A stretch of DNA of 64,000 nucleotides, from contig NC_052136.2 of the NCBI RefSeq assembly GCF_016086655.4, forward strand, positions 13,206,001 through 13,270,000, written 5' to 3'. The notes below the pieces were generated by a model. That model was not told the origin of the DNA. It saw nothing but the letters and a program-made list of their open reading frames with translations, and made no database searches. The position numbers and the translations under genes were made by a program. This document shows, piece after piece, positions 11,601 through 24,499 of the stretch. Origin of the DNA: Lepeophtheirus salmonis. Its lineage: Eukaryota; Arthropoda; Copepoda; Siphonostomatoida; Caligidae. The first letter of the stretch is position 1. Every line of letters starts with the position of its first letter.

Positions 11601-12799
11601 CTGTTCACTAATATATCAGTCGAGTCTTTGTATCAAAGGATCACAATATAAATATCATATTGTTTGCATTAACAACTTGATAGGGTTTGAATTGCCAAAT
11701 ATACCTATATTATGGATATGTAGGCATATATGCATGCATGTTATAGCTACTAATAATGAAGGTGGTATGAGATTATATCTCTTTTGGAATTGATTTTTTC
11801 ACCTTCATACTCTGTATGCAAAGTTTGTATGCTACATAATAATTAGTATTTAGCAAATTATTTTTTTTTCAATTATAAAGTTTGCAAGAGAATTGGAATT
11901 CTCATGCCAATGGTAAGAGGAGTCATTTAAACACGCAATGTTTATCATATGAATAATACAGTATCATATTATATCATCGTCTATAGGTTTGTCATAAATT
12001 AATGTACCATCCAATTTTCGAGGTTCGTTAAGAAGTTCAAATGTGTTCAATTTTTAGTAATTTTAAACACCCTTTGAAAATCGGCATTCATCATGATATG
12101 GGAGTGTGATTACCTCAAATTATAAAAATGACCATTTCTGATGGGGTTAAGATAAAAAAAGGAAACCTACTTAACACTTCATGATGTCTTAAGATAAAGT
12201 TATGTATTCAATAGATGCTTGCAGTAGCTAAAATCTGTTTTCAACCAGATTGAGCATTCGCCACAATGCCCAAAATTGCCTTGGTGGGGTGTGCGTCCAA
12301 TTTTTTGAATTTTTAGTCTTCTTTCTTCTACTGATTGCTTCCCTTGAACTTTGCCATGTAGAATATAATAGGGAAGAAGGTCAATGTTGCTCTAGAGTTA
12401 GCAAGTATCAGCTTATGACAGCTGTACACATGATTTTTGGGATATATCTTATTCTATACACTTTTTTTAACTCATATTCCAGAGCAGTTACATCCAATTT
12501 TGATGAGACAATCATTTATAACAACCCTGGAAGTGCAATTCGTTGTTTTTTCTCCTTTGAACAACCTGATAAAATTTTGGTTTTATTTATTTTTAAATTA
12601 TGTAACAATACAACTTAGATCTGAGTGAAATGTCGTAGAGGCTTTGAATTTTCTACTTATAAATAAAAGTATGCATAAAATATATATTTTTTGCTATGGT
12701 TGTAATGTAACTAGCTAAAAAATATGTACCTACCTATATAATGAATTGAGAATCCATTAATAATATAAATGTTATTTTTGCCATCACATTAATCAAAGA
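8666..12799. other. Long AT-rich spacer, dispersed repeat pieces only
   Basis: No confirmed gene. About 9890-10,010 belongs to a dispersed repeat: GTGTTCCCATAAAAAA with GAGAGTAA(A/C)AT recurs near 14,765-14,880 and 18,060-18,160, and the segment AGAGTAGAATTGAGGATC at 9977-9995 recurs inverted near 15,585-15,605. Open stretches at 9986-10,201 and 12,250-12,618 begin at TTG, have hydrophobic residues and no recognisable domain; I do not call them genes. Confidence 0.35.
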
Positions 12800-13120
12800 A
12801 CACTCCTTCACATTCTATGTACGTATTTCATTTGGGAATTTCTCCCAAATAAGTTAAGAAATTCTCCATCTATCCGGACTAAATTCAAGTCCACTTTGGA
12901 TACATATACCATACAGTAGGGAAGATACGTATTTACCCCTTGCCGATTTTGTAAGTTTGCCCACTGATATAGATGTTCTATGGGATAGAGATTCGGAGAC
13001 TTGCTAGACCACTTCATGACCTTAATATGCTTCTTCTAGAGCCACTCCTTTGTTATCATGGACATATGTTTTTGGGTTATTGTCATATCTGTGACCTACT
13101 ATGAGAAATGGATGTTGTCA
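12800..13120 (-). mobile_element. Tc1-like transposase fragment
   Basis: On the minus strand the reading DNNPKH (frameshifted), MSMITKEWL, KKHIKVMKWSSKSPNLYPIE and HLYQWANLQNRQG matches the C-terminal catalytic part of Tc1 transposases (DNDPKHTA..T.EWL....V..WPSQSPDLNPIE.LW). The copy has stops and frameshifts and lacks the N-terminal domain. The same subfamily is seen at 40,995-41,215, sharing the unusual tail encoding GQT(Y/H)KIGK in another frame. An open stretch at 13,210-13,401 on the same strand is not clearly part of this element. Confidence 0.7.
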
Positions 13121-13700
13121 TCCAAGAATTATAGGGTACATGACCCTGTGCATCCTTCCTTCGATGCAGTGAAGACAAAGTCGTCCTTTCCCTTTAGTAG
13201 AGAAACATCTCAAACCATAAAGGTACCATCCCCACTCCTGACGGAGGGGATGGCGTCCTTTGGCATGGGCAAGTGAACAAATTCTCCAATGAATTTTTGT
13301 ATTAAGAATTGTTCATTTTCCGGAAAATTGTCATTGAGTAGGATCCTTGGAAATATTTTTCTTCTACCTTTCGGGATTCCGTAAGTAGATAATGTATACA
13401 CTGAAATTTAAATATGTCTTTCCATATTTTATGCAAGTCTTGCACATACTTTTCTCAATTATCATTTTTTTTTCATTTTATCATTAATAGTTCACGGGTT
13501 GTTTTTTTGGAGTCTGTGGGTCCCATATTTTTAAATAGCGTTAGCATATACGACTGGCAAATAAAATATGGATAAATGTGAAATACTCAACTCGCCCCGG
13601 TCGCTAAAAGCCAACTTGTGTATCGTTAGAATCTATATAACTCATATCTTATAAAAATATCGATGTTACTACATTTACAGAGTATTAAAAAAAGGATTAG
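13121..13700. other. Spacer with an unassigned open stretch
   Basis: A 63-codon minus-strand frame (13,401-13,210) includes FPENEQFLIQKFIGEFVHLP and continues with a stop into KGKDDFVFTASKEGCTG. It looks protein-like but I do not recognise it; it may be the upstream part of the neighbouring degraded element. Confidence 0.2.
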
Positions 13701-13707
13701 GAACGCA

Positions 13708-13970
13708 AGAGCGTCCGCAGGGTTTTGGGGTGGGTTTTTTTTTTTTTGAATTTTTTGAAAAACTATATTAAAAATTAAAATTTATTCTCCGCTGCATAAT
13801 TTGTTCGAATCAACTTTTTTTAGCATAGAAATCCTTCAAAAACAAAAACAAATTACTTATTTCCCCCCCCCCTTTTAATTAGCATTTCATTTTAAACGAT
13901 AATTTTTCAAAAATCCCTTCATTTGGGGGAGGGCTATAGCCCTCCAACCTCACTTCTATGGACGCCCCTG
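13708..13970. repeat. Family A non-autonomous repeat, complete copy
   Basis: Left end gcgtccgcaggg near 13,711 and right end ggacgcccctg ending near 13,970 form inverted ends. The inner edge has the self-complementary gagggctatagccctc (13,930-13,945), and the interior is T/A-rich (runs such as GAATTTTTTGAAAAA) with a 10-C tract at 13,863-13,872. Other copies: 35,363-35,610, 45,105-45,220, 46,640-47,020, 53,960-54,065, 55,045-55,520 and 57,725-58,040. Confidence 0.6.
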
Positions 13971-16429
13971 GAACTTATGAGTAGGTTTCAGAAGTTCCCC
14001 CCAATAAATATACATTTTTAAAATGACCTTTTTTTCATAAAATTGATTTTTTTATGAGGATGACTAACTCCATTAACTTTATTGTACAAAATATGGTTAA
14101 TATACTTATTTTTATGTGAAGTAACTATTTATTAGACATTGAAGATGATTAATTTTTATGGTTATGGTCGAAATATATTGAAATGTTATTGTTTCACTCT
14201 TGATGCATCAAGATGAAAATAACATAATATTTAACTCAAAATACAAAATTTGATTCGTGAATCAAATTTGTATTCCTCAACAAAAACACAACTTGAACTA
14301 TTTGATTATAAAAGTTTAAAATTACAATTCAAGTTTCTCCATGAATCAAATGTTTTACTACAATTGATAATTAGAAAAAAAAAAAAAGTTATAAAAATTC
14401 ACATCTACGAATAAAGTTTCAGGTGCATTGGGGAACCTTCAAAAAGGTGTATTTGTCCTCTAATTTGGCATGGAATAGCCATTCATGCCATTACAGCTTT
14501 TCCCAATACCCTCAACATCGGTCTTTTTGTTATGATTTTCGACATACTCTAATATACAGTATCATTTGCAATGAACATATCGGTTTAAATACTTTAAACG
14601 GAGGGATTCTTCATTATGTATTCAACGTTTAATTAATTAAATCTTATATTTATTAATAAAGCAAAGATGATCCATCTGTCTGTGTATGGGGTGAGGACAC
14701 ATTATACATAACGAGCTCATTACCAAAAAGAACAGAAATTAATGGTTAAATGTGTTTTCATTAATCTTTTACTCTTGAGGAGAGAGCATGTAAGTATTCA
14801 GTAGCTACGTGCGAGTGTACCAATAAAAAAATGGAGTGTAGTACTGGGGGTTTGTTGGGAGTTAAACCCTACATACATTTTATCTTTGTATTATTCATGC
14901 ATATGAAAATAAATATTTCATAATTTTTATTTTTCTTCATCTTGCTGTGAATGAATCCCTTCTTTTCATAACAAAAAACTACAAAAATTCATAAATTCCG
15001 TCCCTGTCAGTGATAAATTAAAAAAAACAAAAAGACAACAACTTTTCCCTTTAAACAAATAATAATGTTCATTTAAAATGGCATTGAAATATATACTACA
15101 TAGGAACTCATGAGAAGATGATTATTTAATTGTGGAAGAAAAGAGGCATAAATTAGTTTGGGTAGAAAAGGTTATTTTGTTGAATGGTATATGAACTCCC
15201 TCAGGCTAGCTTATTTCATTCACAGTCGGCTCCTTCTAGTCATCATTCTTAATGTGAATTACAATCTATGAATTATCTACAGATGTTGAATCGTTGTATT
15301 CTCTATCGTATAATTAGAAATAATTAGATAAATAAGAGTTTTTAGAAAACCGATTTTATAGAAAGGCATTGGCAGTGCCGTATAAAATATTTCGTGTTTG
15401 TATGTAAAAATAATAATATACAAAAATGAACATTATAATCTTGACAATTTGAAGAATTTTTGAAAGGAGAGTAGTTTAGCTGTCATGATGCTTTATTCGA
15501 ATAGATGCAAGCAGTCGTGAAAGGTAGGAAATAAGCACAAATCCTTCTCTATATACATATAGGATGGAATTACCTCCGATGTTGATCCTCAATTCTACTC
15601 CAAGTCCAACCGGGACTTAAATGCCCCTTCTCAAGAATTAAATTATAATAATAGCTTTGGAAAATAAAATACAATTTCAGGTTGTATCTAAAAAAAGTCA
15701 CTTCCCCTTTCTAGGACATATTTTATACACTTCTAGGCATTGAGCACTTGCACTTGATACTACACCTCAACTAAAAAAACCACGTCACGTGACACGGGGG
15801 TGTGCGCCCTTTGAAAAAATAAAATATAACTTTTTTAACAATACTTTGTAAAATATCGTTATTCAATTAATAAAATATTGACATATTTTATTAAATGTTT
15901 GCCAAAAAGGCCCATACCTTTCTTTAAAAAGGGCATTAATATATTATCTTTATAAAAGTTATTCGATTATAACCAAGAATTTTATTATTATTAAGAAAGG
16001 CCTTTTATTCCTAGAAAAGGCTCATATTTAAATAAAAAAGTGATTTGATAATATTAATAGAGTCCGAAATATCCACAACACCCCCAAAGAAAAATCTTAG
16101 CACCGGTCCTGACTACTATTGTGATTATAGTCAAAAATTTTGTTGTTAAATTTTTAAAAAGTTTTGTAAAAGACAGTGGCTTGAGCCAAATTTTTAATAC
16201 ATTTGTTAGAAAATGAAATAATAGAATTACAAAGTTAATTCCAAAAAGTGAAATTAATTATTGTATTTTTTATTTATTTTGAAAAGTTAGAACTATAAAA
16301 GCTTTAGAAAAAAATATCACCAGGATATAAAAAAAAATTCTGAGCTAGTCAATCCCTCCTCTCCCAAACAAAAAACCTGCGTACACCCCTTTCCCTATAT
16401 TAGTCTACTTCAAGAGAAGGAATATGAAT
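13971..16429. other. AT-rich spacer, no gene
   Basis: No gene is supported. An open stretch at 14,423-14,632 follows an AG but has no recognisable content. Pieces of a dispersed repeat lie at about 14,765-14,880 and 15,575-15,630. The remainder is simple AT-rich sequence. Confidence 0.35.
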
Positions 16430-16965
16430 TTTGCACAATTTATAATATTAGTATTTTCAATTGTTTAAAATTAAAGAAAATTATATTATAAATTTATATT
16501 TTGAAATTTTTTCCAAATAATTTATTTTTTGAGAAAAATTGATTTTTTAAATTTTTTTCTAAAAAAATTAATATTTGAAATGTTTTCCATAAAAATAATA
16601 TTTGAAATATTATTTTCAAAAAAATTAAATATTTGAAATTTTTTTCTATAAATCTTATTTTTTGTAAACAGCTGTGGATTTTGGAAATTTTTCTTTAAAT
16701 TTAAAGAAGTATTTTTGAAAATTACTTTGAAAAAAATTAATTTTTTGTGTGAAACTGTGGTTTTTTGAATTTATTTTCCGAAAAATAGTGAACAAATATA
16801 GATTTTTGAAAAAAATTATAAATCAAATTGTATATTTGAAATTTTTTATAGAAAATTTATTATTTGAAATTAAATTTTTAAATTTTTTTTTCGAAAACAT
16901 CTATTTTTCAAATTTCTTTTCAAAAAAAATCCAAAAACCAATCTCTCACATATAAGAAAAATATA
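16430..16965. repeat. AT-rich minisatellite (family A interior type)
   Basis: Degenerate tandem units of the pattern TAATATTTGAAATTTTTT, with CGAAAAAA-like joints and an occasional AGCTGTGGATTTT word, run for about 500 bp. The same units form the interior of family A repeats elsewhere in the window. Open frames across it (for example 16,749-16,955) are composed of Phe, Lys, Asn and Ile and are an effect of base composition. Confidence 0.65.
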
Positions 16966-17504
16966 CATTTATAATTCTTTAGATGCCCTTGATAGAACAA
17001 TGGTGTTTTTAAACTATTAATTAAAATATTAAAGAATCGAAATCGGCATCAGGAATTTTTACCAGAACCGCATCGAGATTTTTTTTTTGAATCGTCCCAT
17101 TACTAATATTAACCTCAATATATCGATATATATATATCATGAAAGCACTAGTTAACATAATTTTGCCCTTTGATCGAGATGGTGTGTTCCTTAATATTTT
17201 TACTCTGAAAAACTTGAGAATGACTTTTATAAATGAAGTTTCCTGGTTTGATGGCCTACAGAGTGTTTTTAATAATAATATTCCCCCAATATCTACATGA
17301 TTTATTCTTATTTTTCGCCTTAAAGGATCTAAAATGTAGAAAAATATTGCAAATAGTGTCTAGGTACATGTTTTCCGAATTGAAAAAGTATTTTTATTAT
17401 TTCCGTATCTTTTTCGTAATCGGAGAAAAGAATTTGTAAGTACAAAAAAGTGACGAAAAATGGATTCTTTCATTTTATTTTTGATCACAGTGCTATACAT
17501 CACA
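16966..17504. other. Spacer, no gene
   Basis: AT-rich DNA without a recognisable feature. A 68-codon open frame at 17,233-17,439 has no domain and low-complexity composition. Confidence 0.35.
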
Positions 17505-17905
17505 ATCTATTATAATATAACAAAGTTTGTCTGTCTTTCAGTTATTTTGTTGCATTCTTGTCTGAAAAGAACTCTAATGCAGTATATGTTAACTGTTCTA
17601 TAAAATGTGAAATATGAATAGAAAAAAGAAGAGGGTAAAACCTCTCCCTAAAATCAAATTGAGTTATGTACCATCTCGATTTGTTCCAAAGTTATGGTCG
17701 ATTATGCATTTTTTACTTTTTGTATTATCCTGACCTCTCAAAATTAAATGCTGAAATACCGTGACCATATACATATAATTAATCTTCGTACCAAGTTTGA
17801 TGAAAATCGATACGTAACTTTTACCGTAATCCGGGTGACTATCAAACAAACAAATAGTAGCAAAAACATAACTTCCGTTCAATTTTGTTGGCGGAGGTAA
17901 TAAAA
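17505..17905 (+). repeat. Dispersed repeat ending in GGCGGAGGTAATAA
   Basis: The stretch opens with ACAAAGTTTGTCTGTCTTTC, contains ACCAAGTTTGATGAAAATCG and closes with GTTGGCGGAGGTAATAA. From memory, repeats with this general layout (a GTCTGTCT-rich start, an AAACAAACAAA stretch and a GGCGGAGGTAA-like end) are widespread in marine invertebrate and crustacean genomes. No coding capacity is seen. The superfamily is not determined here. Confidence 0.4.
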
Positions 17906-19740
17906 TGTAATGGTAATAAATAATGAATGTGAATTAGACGAGATTTTGCGCGAGGGTGTGCAGCTAAATCAGAGCCAGATAGCGTTCTAGATGATATAGT
18001 ACTCGCTGGCTCATCACATCCTATAAATTATTATTTTTTAAACTTTTATAATTCATTATTGAGGAGGAAACATCTAAGTATTGAGTAACTACGTGTGTGT
18101 GTGCTCCTCAAAAAAGGAGAGTAACATTGAGGATTTGTTGGGAGTGATCTTTTATATAATTTAAACTACATTCCTCTGTTTGTCGACGCCAAATTACCCT
18201 AGACAATGCTGGATACTACATATAGTTTGTCATAAAGTGAAGACATTCATCGTCATAATATATAAAATGCTTATTAAAAAGTAATCTTTCAAAAATTATT
18301 TAGAATTTGTTGCTTAAAAAAATATTTTTGTATAGTTATCAAGAAATCAAGTCTCATTTATTGTAAATAAAACAATGCTCCCTGTAGACTACAAAAACAT
18401 ATACATTGAGATTTTAAAGGTTATTTTCATGTTTTACGAGATAAAAACAATCATCTCAACCCGAGTCTAAAATTTGTTGACCAGTGTGATTTATTTCTCA
18501 ATATGTATTCGTTTTTAAAGTTTATCTTAAAGACACGAAAAGTTTCCCGTTGATTTTTGAATAATTAATTTCTAAGTTATGCAAGGCATTGAAGAACTTA
18601 AAAATACTTCTTGATTTTTTTACTTAAAAAAGTTAGAAACTAAAACACTCAAATACCAATTAGAATGTAAGAAGTATGTAGAGCTTCAATGTAAAACACA
18701 TTTGAAAAATTATCATAAAGAACTAATACATTTTATTCTTGAACTTTACAAAATCTTTTAATGAATTTGATCAAATTATCAATTTATTTAGGTAACCCAA
18801 AATGCTATGAACGATTCATTTTATTAATGAAAATATAACGACTGCTGAAAGAAATGTATTTATCTATAAATTCTGATTTAAAAAACATTCTTACAGTAAA
18901 AACAAATATTTAAGTTTTCATTTGTGGAAACAGTACCAAGCATTAAATTGATGTATTTTTGTGTAAGTTTTATTTCATCAGTTTTTTTGTATGTTTGTTG
19001 TTTTTAAAACGTTATATGAATATTTGTGGCTGGATAAATATACTTCAATTTATAATTTGATCCATTATTAAAAAGCCTGAATATACTTGCCCTAGGACAT
19101 TCACCCCAAATACAATTTAGCCCAAAAAATTATAATTTGATATTTCTTAATCTTTTATAATCTTTAATCATAAAATTCAGCGTAATTACTTACTATTTAA
19201 TGTCAACATTGTTCCAATATTGTGAAAATGACATACAAAATTTAAATAATAAAACTTAATAGTTCATTTAATTTTAATTGTAAGGGATTTTGAGAAAAGT
19301 ATTACAACTAATTAGACTATAGGATTATTTAGTTTGCATTTAAATATATGTTAATGTATACATACAAAATCAATTTTGAAGTAAATTGTTTGAAATCAAA
19401 TGTTGTTCCGAATTTCTATATTTTATATTAATGGTTATATGTAAGTTACTTAATCATTGTAATTAGTTATCAACAAAATTCCTAGTTATAAAACATATTT
19501 TCAGTTAATATGTAAATAGAACTATGCTTTGATTTAAGTAAACAGAACCCATCATATGGATAAATTGTCTAGATGAAGGTAAGATCAACGGTACAGTTTA
19601 TAAAAAATAAGTTCAAGAAGTTAAGATCTTCAACATTTTAGGAAAATATCGTGATGCAAGAAAATAATCACGTAGGTTATAGAGGACTGTGCACAAAAAG
19701 CTTAACATCAGCCACAAGTGGGGATGATTGTTGTTTACTT
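17906..19740. other. AT-rich spacer, no gene
   Basis: No gene or RNA gene is visible. A dispersed repeat piece lies at 18,060-18,160 (see 9890-10,010). The rest is simple AT-rich DNA. Confidence 0.4.
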
Positions 19741-20580
19741 ATACTCAAGGTTATACCCTGATTGGTCTAGCAGTTGAAGCGGTTCCAGTTTTTGAACCGT
19801 TATAATCGGAACCGACAATGTCGAACCAAAACTGCAATATATTGCTTATCGGTCTCGGTTCTCGTACTTTTGTTCCTGTAAAATATTAAAACAATACAAG
19901 CTTTAATCCATAAGTCAACTTTCTGAGTTTTTTGTGTTTTTTTACGTGGCCAGGGTGATATGGAGTTGTATCTGAGTTCCTTCTTATGGATCTGAAAAGG
20001 TAGTTTTAGGTACCAGACAGTGTAAATAAAAGAGTGAAGGGGTGGGGTAAATTATGAATCCAGATAGGCTACTAAGCTTTTGGGACCCTATAATATGATA
20101 ACTATAATATTTCTTAAGCCAGGGTTTACCAAACTTTACTTTGCCAAGGCCCCTCCCCTTCTACATGAATAATTTTTTAGCTGAGGCCCCTTTATACGAA
20201 ACATGTGAACTATGTATGTGTAGACTGAGAGCAATCCTCAATTCTCCATCTTTCTGCATAACTCTCCCCCTCCCTAGCCTCCCCTCACGGCCCCATTTTA
20301 AAAACCATTCTCTTAAGCAACCTTAGTTTTCGGTGCCCCTGTTGGAACTTGGCGCACTGTGCACTCTGCGTATAAGGTAGCTGTGGCCCTGTCTGTATCT
20401 AATATAATTTTCTGGGACCGAATTTTAAGTACCTCTTACAAAATTGAGTCTGTATTAAAAAGAACCAAGACTGAAGACCGGAACCGAGACCGAAAAAGCT
20501 GAGCAGAGACCGAAACTGTTGAAATGAAAGAACTGAGACCGAGATTGATAGAACCGCTCAACCTGAACCGGGAACAACCT
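19741..20580. repeat. Family B GACCG repeat with an inner insertion
   Basis: Both flanks (19,775-19,870 and 20,440-20,580) are built from degenerate GAACCGAGACCGAAA-like words. The middle, starting at CAGGGTTTACCAAACTTT (20,120), resembles the start of an hAT-type MITE (CAG.GGTT.CCAAACTTT) and reaches CCCTG near 20,391. The flanking 8-mers agree at only 5/8 positions, so the insertion boundaries are weakly supported. Confidence 0.45.
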
Positions 20581-21604
20581 TGCGTATACTAGCTTGAAAA
20601 CAAAAAAAAAAGTCATCTTGCAAAATAATTCAACAAATTTAATTTTCTGTAAGTAACTATGTATTTTTGAAATCTTTCTTCAAAAAGTTTTTTTTTTGTG
20701 AATAACTGTAGCTTAAATTTAATTTTTGCAAATAGTTGTGGATTTTTCAAAAAAAAAAAATAACAACTAATTGTATATTTGAAATTTTTTCAAATATACT
20801 ATACACCAAGCAAAAAAAAAATATATACATATATATATAGATGGCAAATTATATTTTTAACAATTAGTTAAAATTTTCAAGAATGGGCATCTGGATTTTT
20901 TTTGGAATCGTTGCATCACTAATAATAGTTCATTTAGCCTCAAGGATCTGAAACTTTCCTATATTGAAGAGGAGTTGTTTTGATAGCCTATTGTATCCAT
21001 GTTTGTATGCCTACATGGATGTAAACCTATGTTCATCAAGATCTTAATGCCTGTCACTTGCGTACGTGAGGCTGATCTTTATTTGATATGCTTAGGAAGG
21101 TTACATGTGTATTGTGTATGTATTCTATAGAAGTATATATAACCCAACTCCACTTCTTTCATCTTTCAACTCTGTCCTTGATATCATGAGAATCAATAAC
21201 ACGACTATTGGATCTTATACATAGAAAATAGTAGGCTCTATTGGTATCGTAAATATCTTGAGAATCTAATTAACCCTTTATAAAATTATGGAGGTCGTGA
21301 TGAAGATTCATTTTGAAAGTTGAAAAAGTTTCTGTTTGATATGGAGGAAAGGGATAAAGCATAAATTATTCTCAAGAGGATGGTCCATTGCATCATTATA
21401 TTGTTCGTTTCAAATTTTTTTACTATAAAGCACATTATTTGTTATATGCTTACCACGGCGTTATCCCGCATATTTCTTTGTGTGCTGTCAATTTATTCAA
21501 TATCGGTAGCGTAATTGAAAACTAGTCATTTTGAAACATGGAAATTTAATCAGTTTAATTTCACAAACTACGGGAACTACATTAACTAAAATTTGTATAG
21601 ATAT
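20581..21604. other. Spacer with family A-type interior at its start
   Basis: Bases 20,600-20,810 carry degenerate AATAGTTGTGGATTTTT and GAAATTTTTTC words like the interior of family A repeats. From 20,830 to 21,604 no gene or defined repeat was seen. Confidence 0.35.
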
Positions 21605-22077
21605 TAACACATGTGTTGGCATTTCTAATCTTCAATGTAGCCTCTATCAACTTTAATAATGGCCTTGATGCGCCACTGGAAGCTCTGACAGGTGCTAATA
21701 ATCTAATTGGGATTCATGGAGTTCCAATGCTCATCAACAGAAGCTTTAAGAGCTTCGAGATTCGGTGCTCTTGTCTGGTAGGCTCTGGTCTCGACATGTG
21801 GGCAAAAGGAAAAGTCGAGGGGTGGTATCTGACGATTATGATGGGTACATTTTTTTCGGTGTGATGTGTGTGCCGGTGCATTATCTTGCTAAAGCTTGTA
21901 TTGATGCCGATATCGTCCATAATGCAAGGTGACTATACCCCATGTGCCAAAAAAAAGGCTAACACTTGTATAAATTGCATTGAATAAAAAAACCTGATGA
22001 ATTAACGACTGTCTTAACCAGGTTGAGGGATTTATATCGCTTATATAAACTTTGAAAAAAATTATTCTAGACGACAT
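21605..22077 (-). mobile_element. mariner-type transposase, 3' part, deleted
   Basis: The minus-strand reading from about 21,905 gives QDNAPAHTSHRKK, then (after the second catalytic Asp) a shortened tract including DFSFCPHVETRAYQ, then APNLEALKASVDEHWNSMNP, a stop, and STCQSFQWRIKAIIKV with a terminal GYIED. This is the C-terminal half of a mariner-like transposase (D.APAHT ... LEALK..I...W...........SF..R...VI...GG.IE). About 25 residues around the SPD motif are lost. The upstream part to 22,077 is AT-rich and not clearly coding. Ends could not be fixed. Confidence 0.65.
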
Positions 22078-24499
22078 ATTTTTTCACTCTTCTGAATGTT
22101 GATTGGTTAAATTTGAATTAATTCTTGTTAATTAGGAACAGCTCCTGTCTATAGCTTAGGGGTTTCTGCCATTTTGAGACTATGAAGTTGAAATAAAGTG
22201 GTTCATACTAGACATATTTAATTATAAAAGAGCTCATTGTTAAACAGTGAACCATTCCCTTTTATAGTTTAGGATCTTTGTTCTATCTTGATAGTATGAA
22301 ATTGAAACAAAATATATAATATGGTGAGTTTCTGCATCTTTAGAATGTTTGACGTTAAGACGTGTTAAATTCTAAAACAGATCATTTTATTTCTAATAAC
22401 TATGAACCTCAACAATTATCATCTTCAAAATGAAGAAATTCTTTGATATAAAATGTTTCTCATTTGGAGAAGAGAAAATGACACAATGAATTAAATTTGG
22501 GAAGCACGAGAGTTGTTAAATTGTTTAGAAACTTATTTTAATGTGGCATTGCCTCTCCTATAAAGAAATAAAACACCTTTTAATACATTTTTGTCAAGGT
22601 TTGAAGATCATAGTATATAAAGTTCTTCGAAATAACTTGTCCATTTACAAACATGTCGTGTTGTATTCCTCATGTGGAAACTCACACTATGCTAATGGGT
22701 AGCTTGTTTATCTATTTGTTTCATGTGTTTTTACTATAGCTCAGGATTTCAACGCCATCTTACAGATATAAAGGATTGGCAAGCAACCAACTGATTAATT
22801 AAGGCATTTTTATTGTGTTCTTCTTCCTTTTTTTTATAGGAGGACATTTAGGAAGACATAATAAAGCTATACCGTAGAGTTATCCTCGCTTTTAGTCTAA
22901 ATATCTCCTGTACAGTGCCCATTCTTCTAATTAAGAGTATTCTTTCCTTTTGATGAAACCATATTAATAATAACCAATCGTGAATGTGAATGTGATGATG
23001 AAGTGACCACCATTATCAAATGTAGGTTGGAATGGAATACCGATTTCCTTTTTCCTCTGATATTACCTAGTTTTATGTAAGTCCCCAACTATGGACATTT
23101 GACATCGAGAGTCTTTTCTTTCAACCAATAGGTGATACTGTCTTCATCTCACATTTTTTTGATTCATCTTTCCTCCATATATGTCTATGTCTAAGGGAGT
23201 CCATAAATAAGTCAACTGGGCCGTTAATCATCTTGAAAAAAGTGAGGTAGGTAGTCGAGAAAATTATAAATACTTTCCCCTTATTTTTTTGTTGTTTATT
23301 AGGAAGTTGTACTTTTAGGGGGTCTTCCTTCATAATAGTACGCTACCGGGTGTCACGTGGAAATCTCTTAATTATATAAAAAGGTTGATATATTTTTTCT
23401 CTATTTTATTTATAGAAGACAGTTGTAGTTTTTTCATTTGCTGCTTAGAACATAAAAATGGGTAAGATACAGTAAGACAAATGAATAGAGATACCTGCTC
23501 TTCTTCGTGTGGTAAAGAGCACCAGGTAGCCCCGGAATATTGCAAAGGTATAGAACACAACAATCTACTATGTCAAGGACAAGATAGTTAAAGTGGGGGT
23601 GGCAACATTGAGAGAAATAAATCTACAATGGTATTGCCCAAAAGTACATGTATATAAAGTTTTATAACATTTCTCCTAAATTTGATTTTCAGAGTTAAAA
23701 GTCGCAAGTGAGCAGATTTCTTCGTGACACTCGGTATAAAGTTTAATACATTAATAATGTGATGTATAACTTATTATAAGACCTACTCGTAGTTCAAGTT
23801 AGCGGATCAGCAACCTTTGAAATAATTAACTGCTTCTTCCCACCCTGAGTTATTGACTTGAATGTTAGTTACTTATAATAATTCTATAGAGTGCTTAGCA
23901 TTTGGATATATTTGAGGAGTGAGCACCTTTCTCTGTTTCTTTTTTTTCTTTTCAATTAACTATGAGTAATGTTTGTTTTATAGAAGACGTTTTGGAAGGA
24001 AGAAAAACAAACAAAATAAAAAATAAAAATTCTTGAAATGTCTTATTTATGTAATCTATTAATAAAATTTGTTTTTCCTTATATGAAATCTATTTAAAAC
24101 AAATGAGATCCATAGTTCCATGTTCTTAAAATTTTAAGCAATGTTCGTTGAAGGAACCTTTATGAAATGAAGGTTAATATAAATAAAATAAAAACTTGTG
24201 ACAACTATTCAGGCAAAATAATATTTTTCTAATTTTCTAATGCAATATTTAATAAGTAAGCATTAAAAAAGTTTGCATGAAAAGTTTCGAAATTAAATTG
24301 GATAAGAAACATATTTAAGGAGTAATTAATATTTAGATTAATTATAATATGAGCTTGCAAATAAGACCTTTCATTTACCAGATTTTTATATGATTCAACA
24401 CATTTTGCAGGAACTGTATTTAATATGACTTCTGAAAAAGTTATCTTCAGAACGTTGTAATGTTTTTTATTCATGTTTATTGCCTTTAATCTTCAAATA
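22078..24499. other. AT-rich spacer, no gene
   Basis: No confirmed gene. At 22,083-22,140 a GTTGATTGGTTAAATTTGAA stretch matches the MITE end at 63,905-63,945. Short open frames at 23,121-23,333 and 23,372-23,563 (minus) have no recognisable domain. Confidence 0.35.

Noticed and set aside
12250..12618. 122-codon plus-strand frame with hydrophobic segments
   Set aside because: It starts at TTG, has no recognisable domain, no upstream signal, and the last third is AT-driven.
16749..16955. 68-codon Phe/Lys/Asn/Ile-rich frame
   Set aside because: It lies wholly in an AT-rich minisatellite; composition explains it.
20120..20391. Separate hAT-type MITE with CAGGG/CCCTG ends
   Set aside because: The flanking 8-mers match at only 5 of 8 positions and the inner ends do not pair; kept only as a possible insertion within family B.
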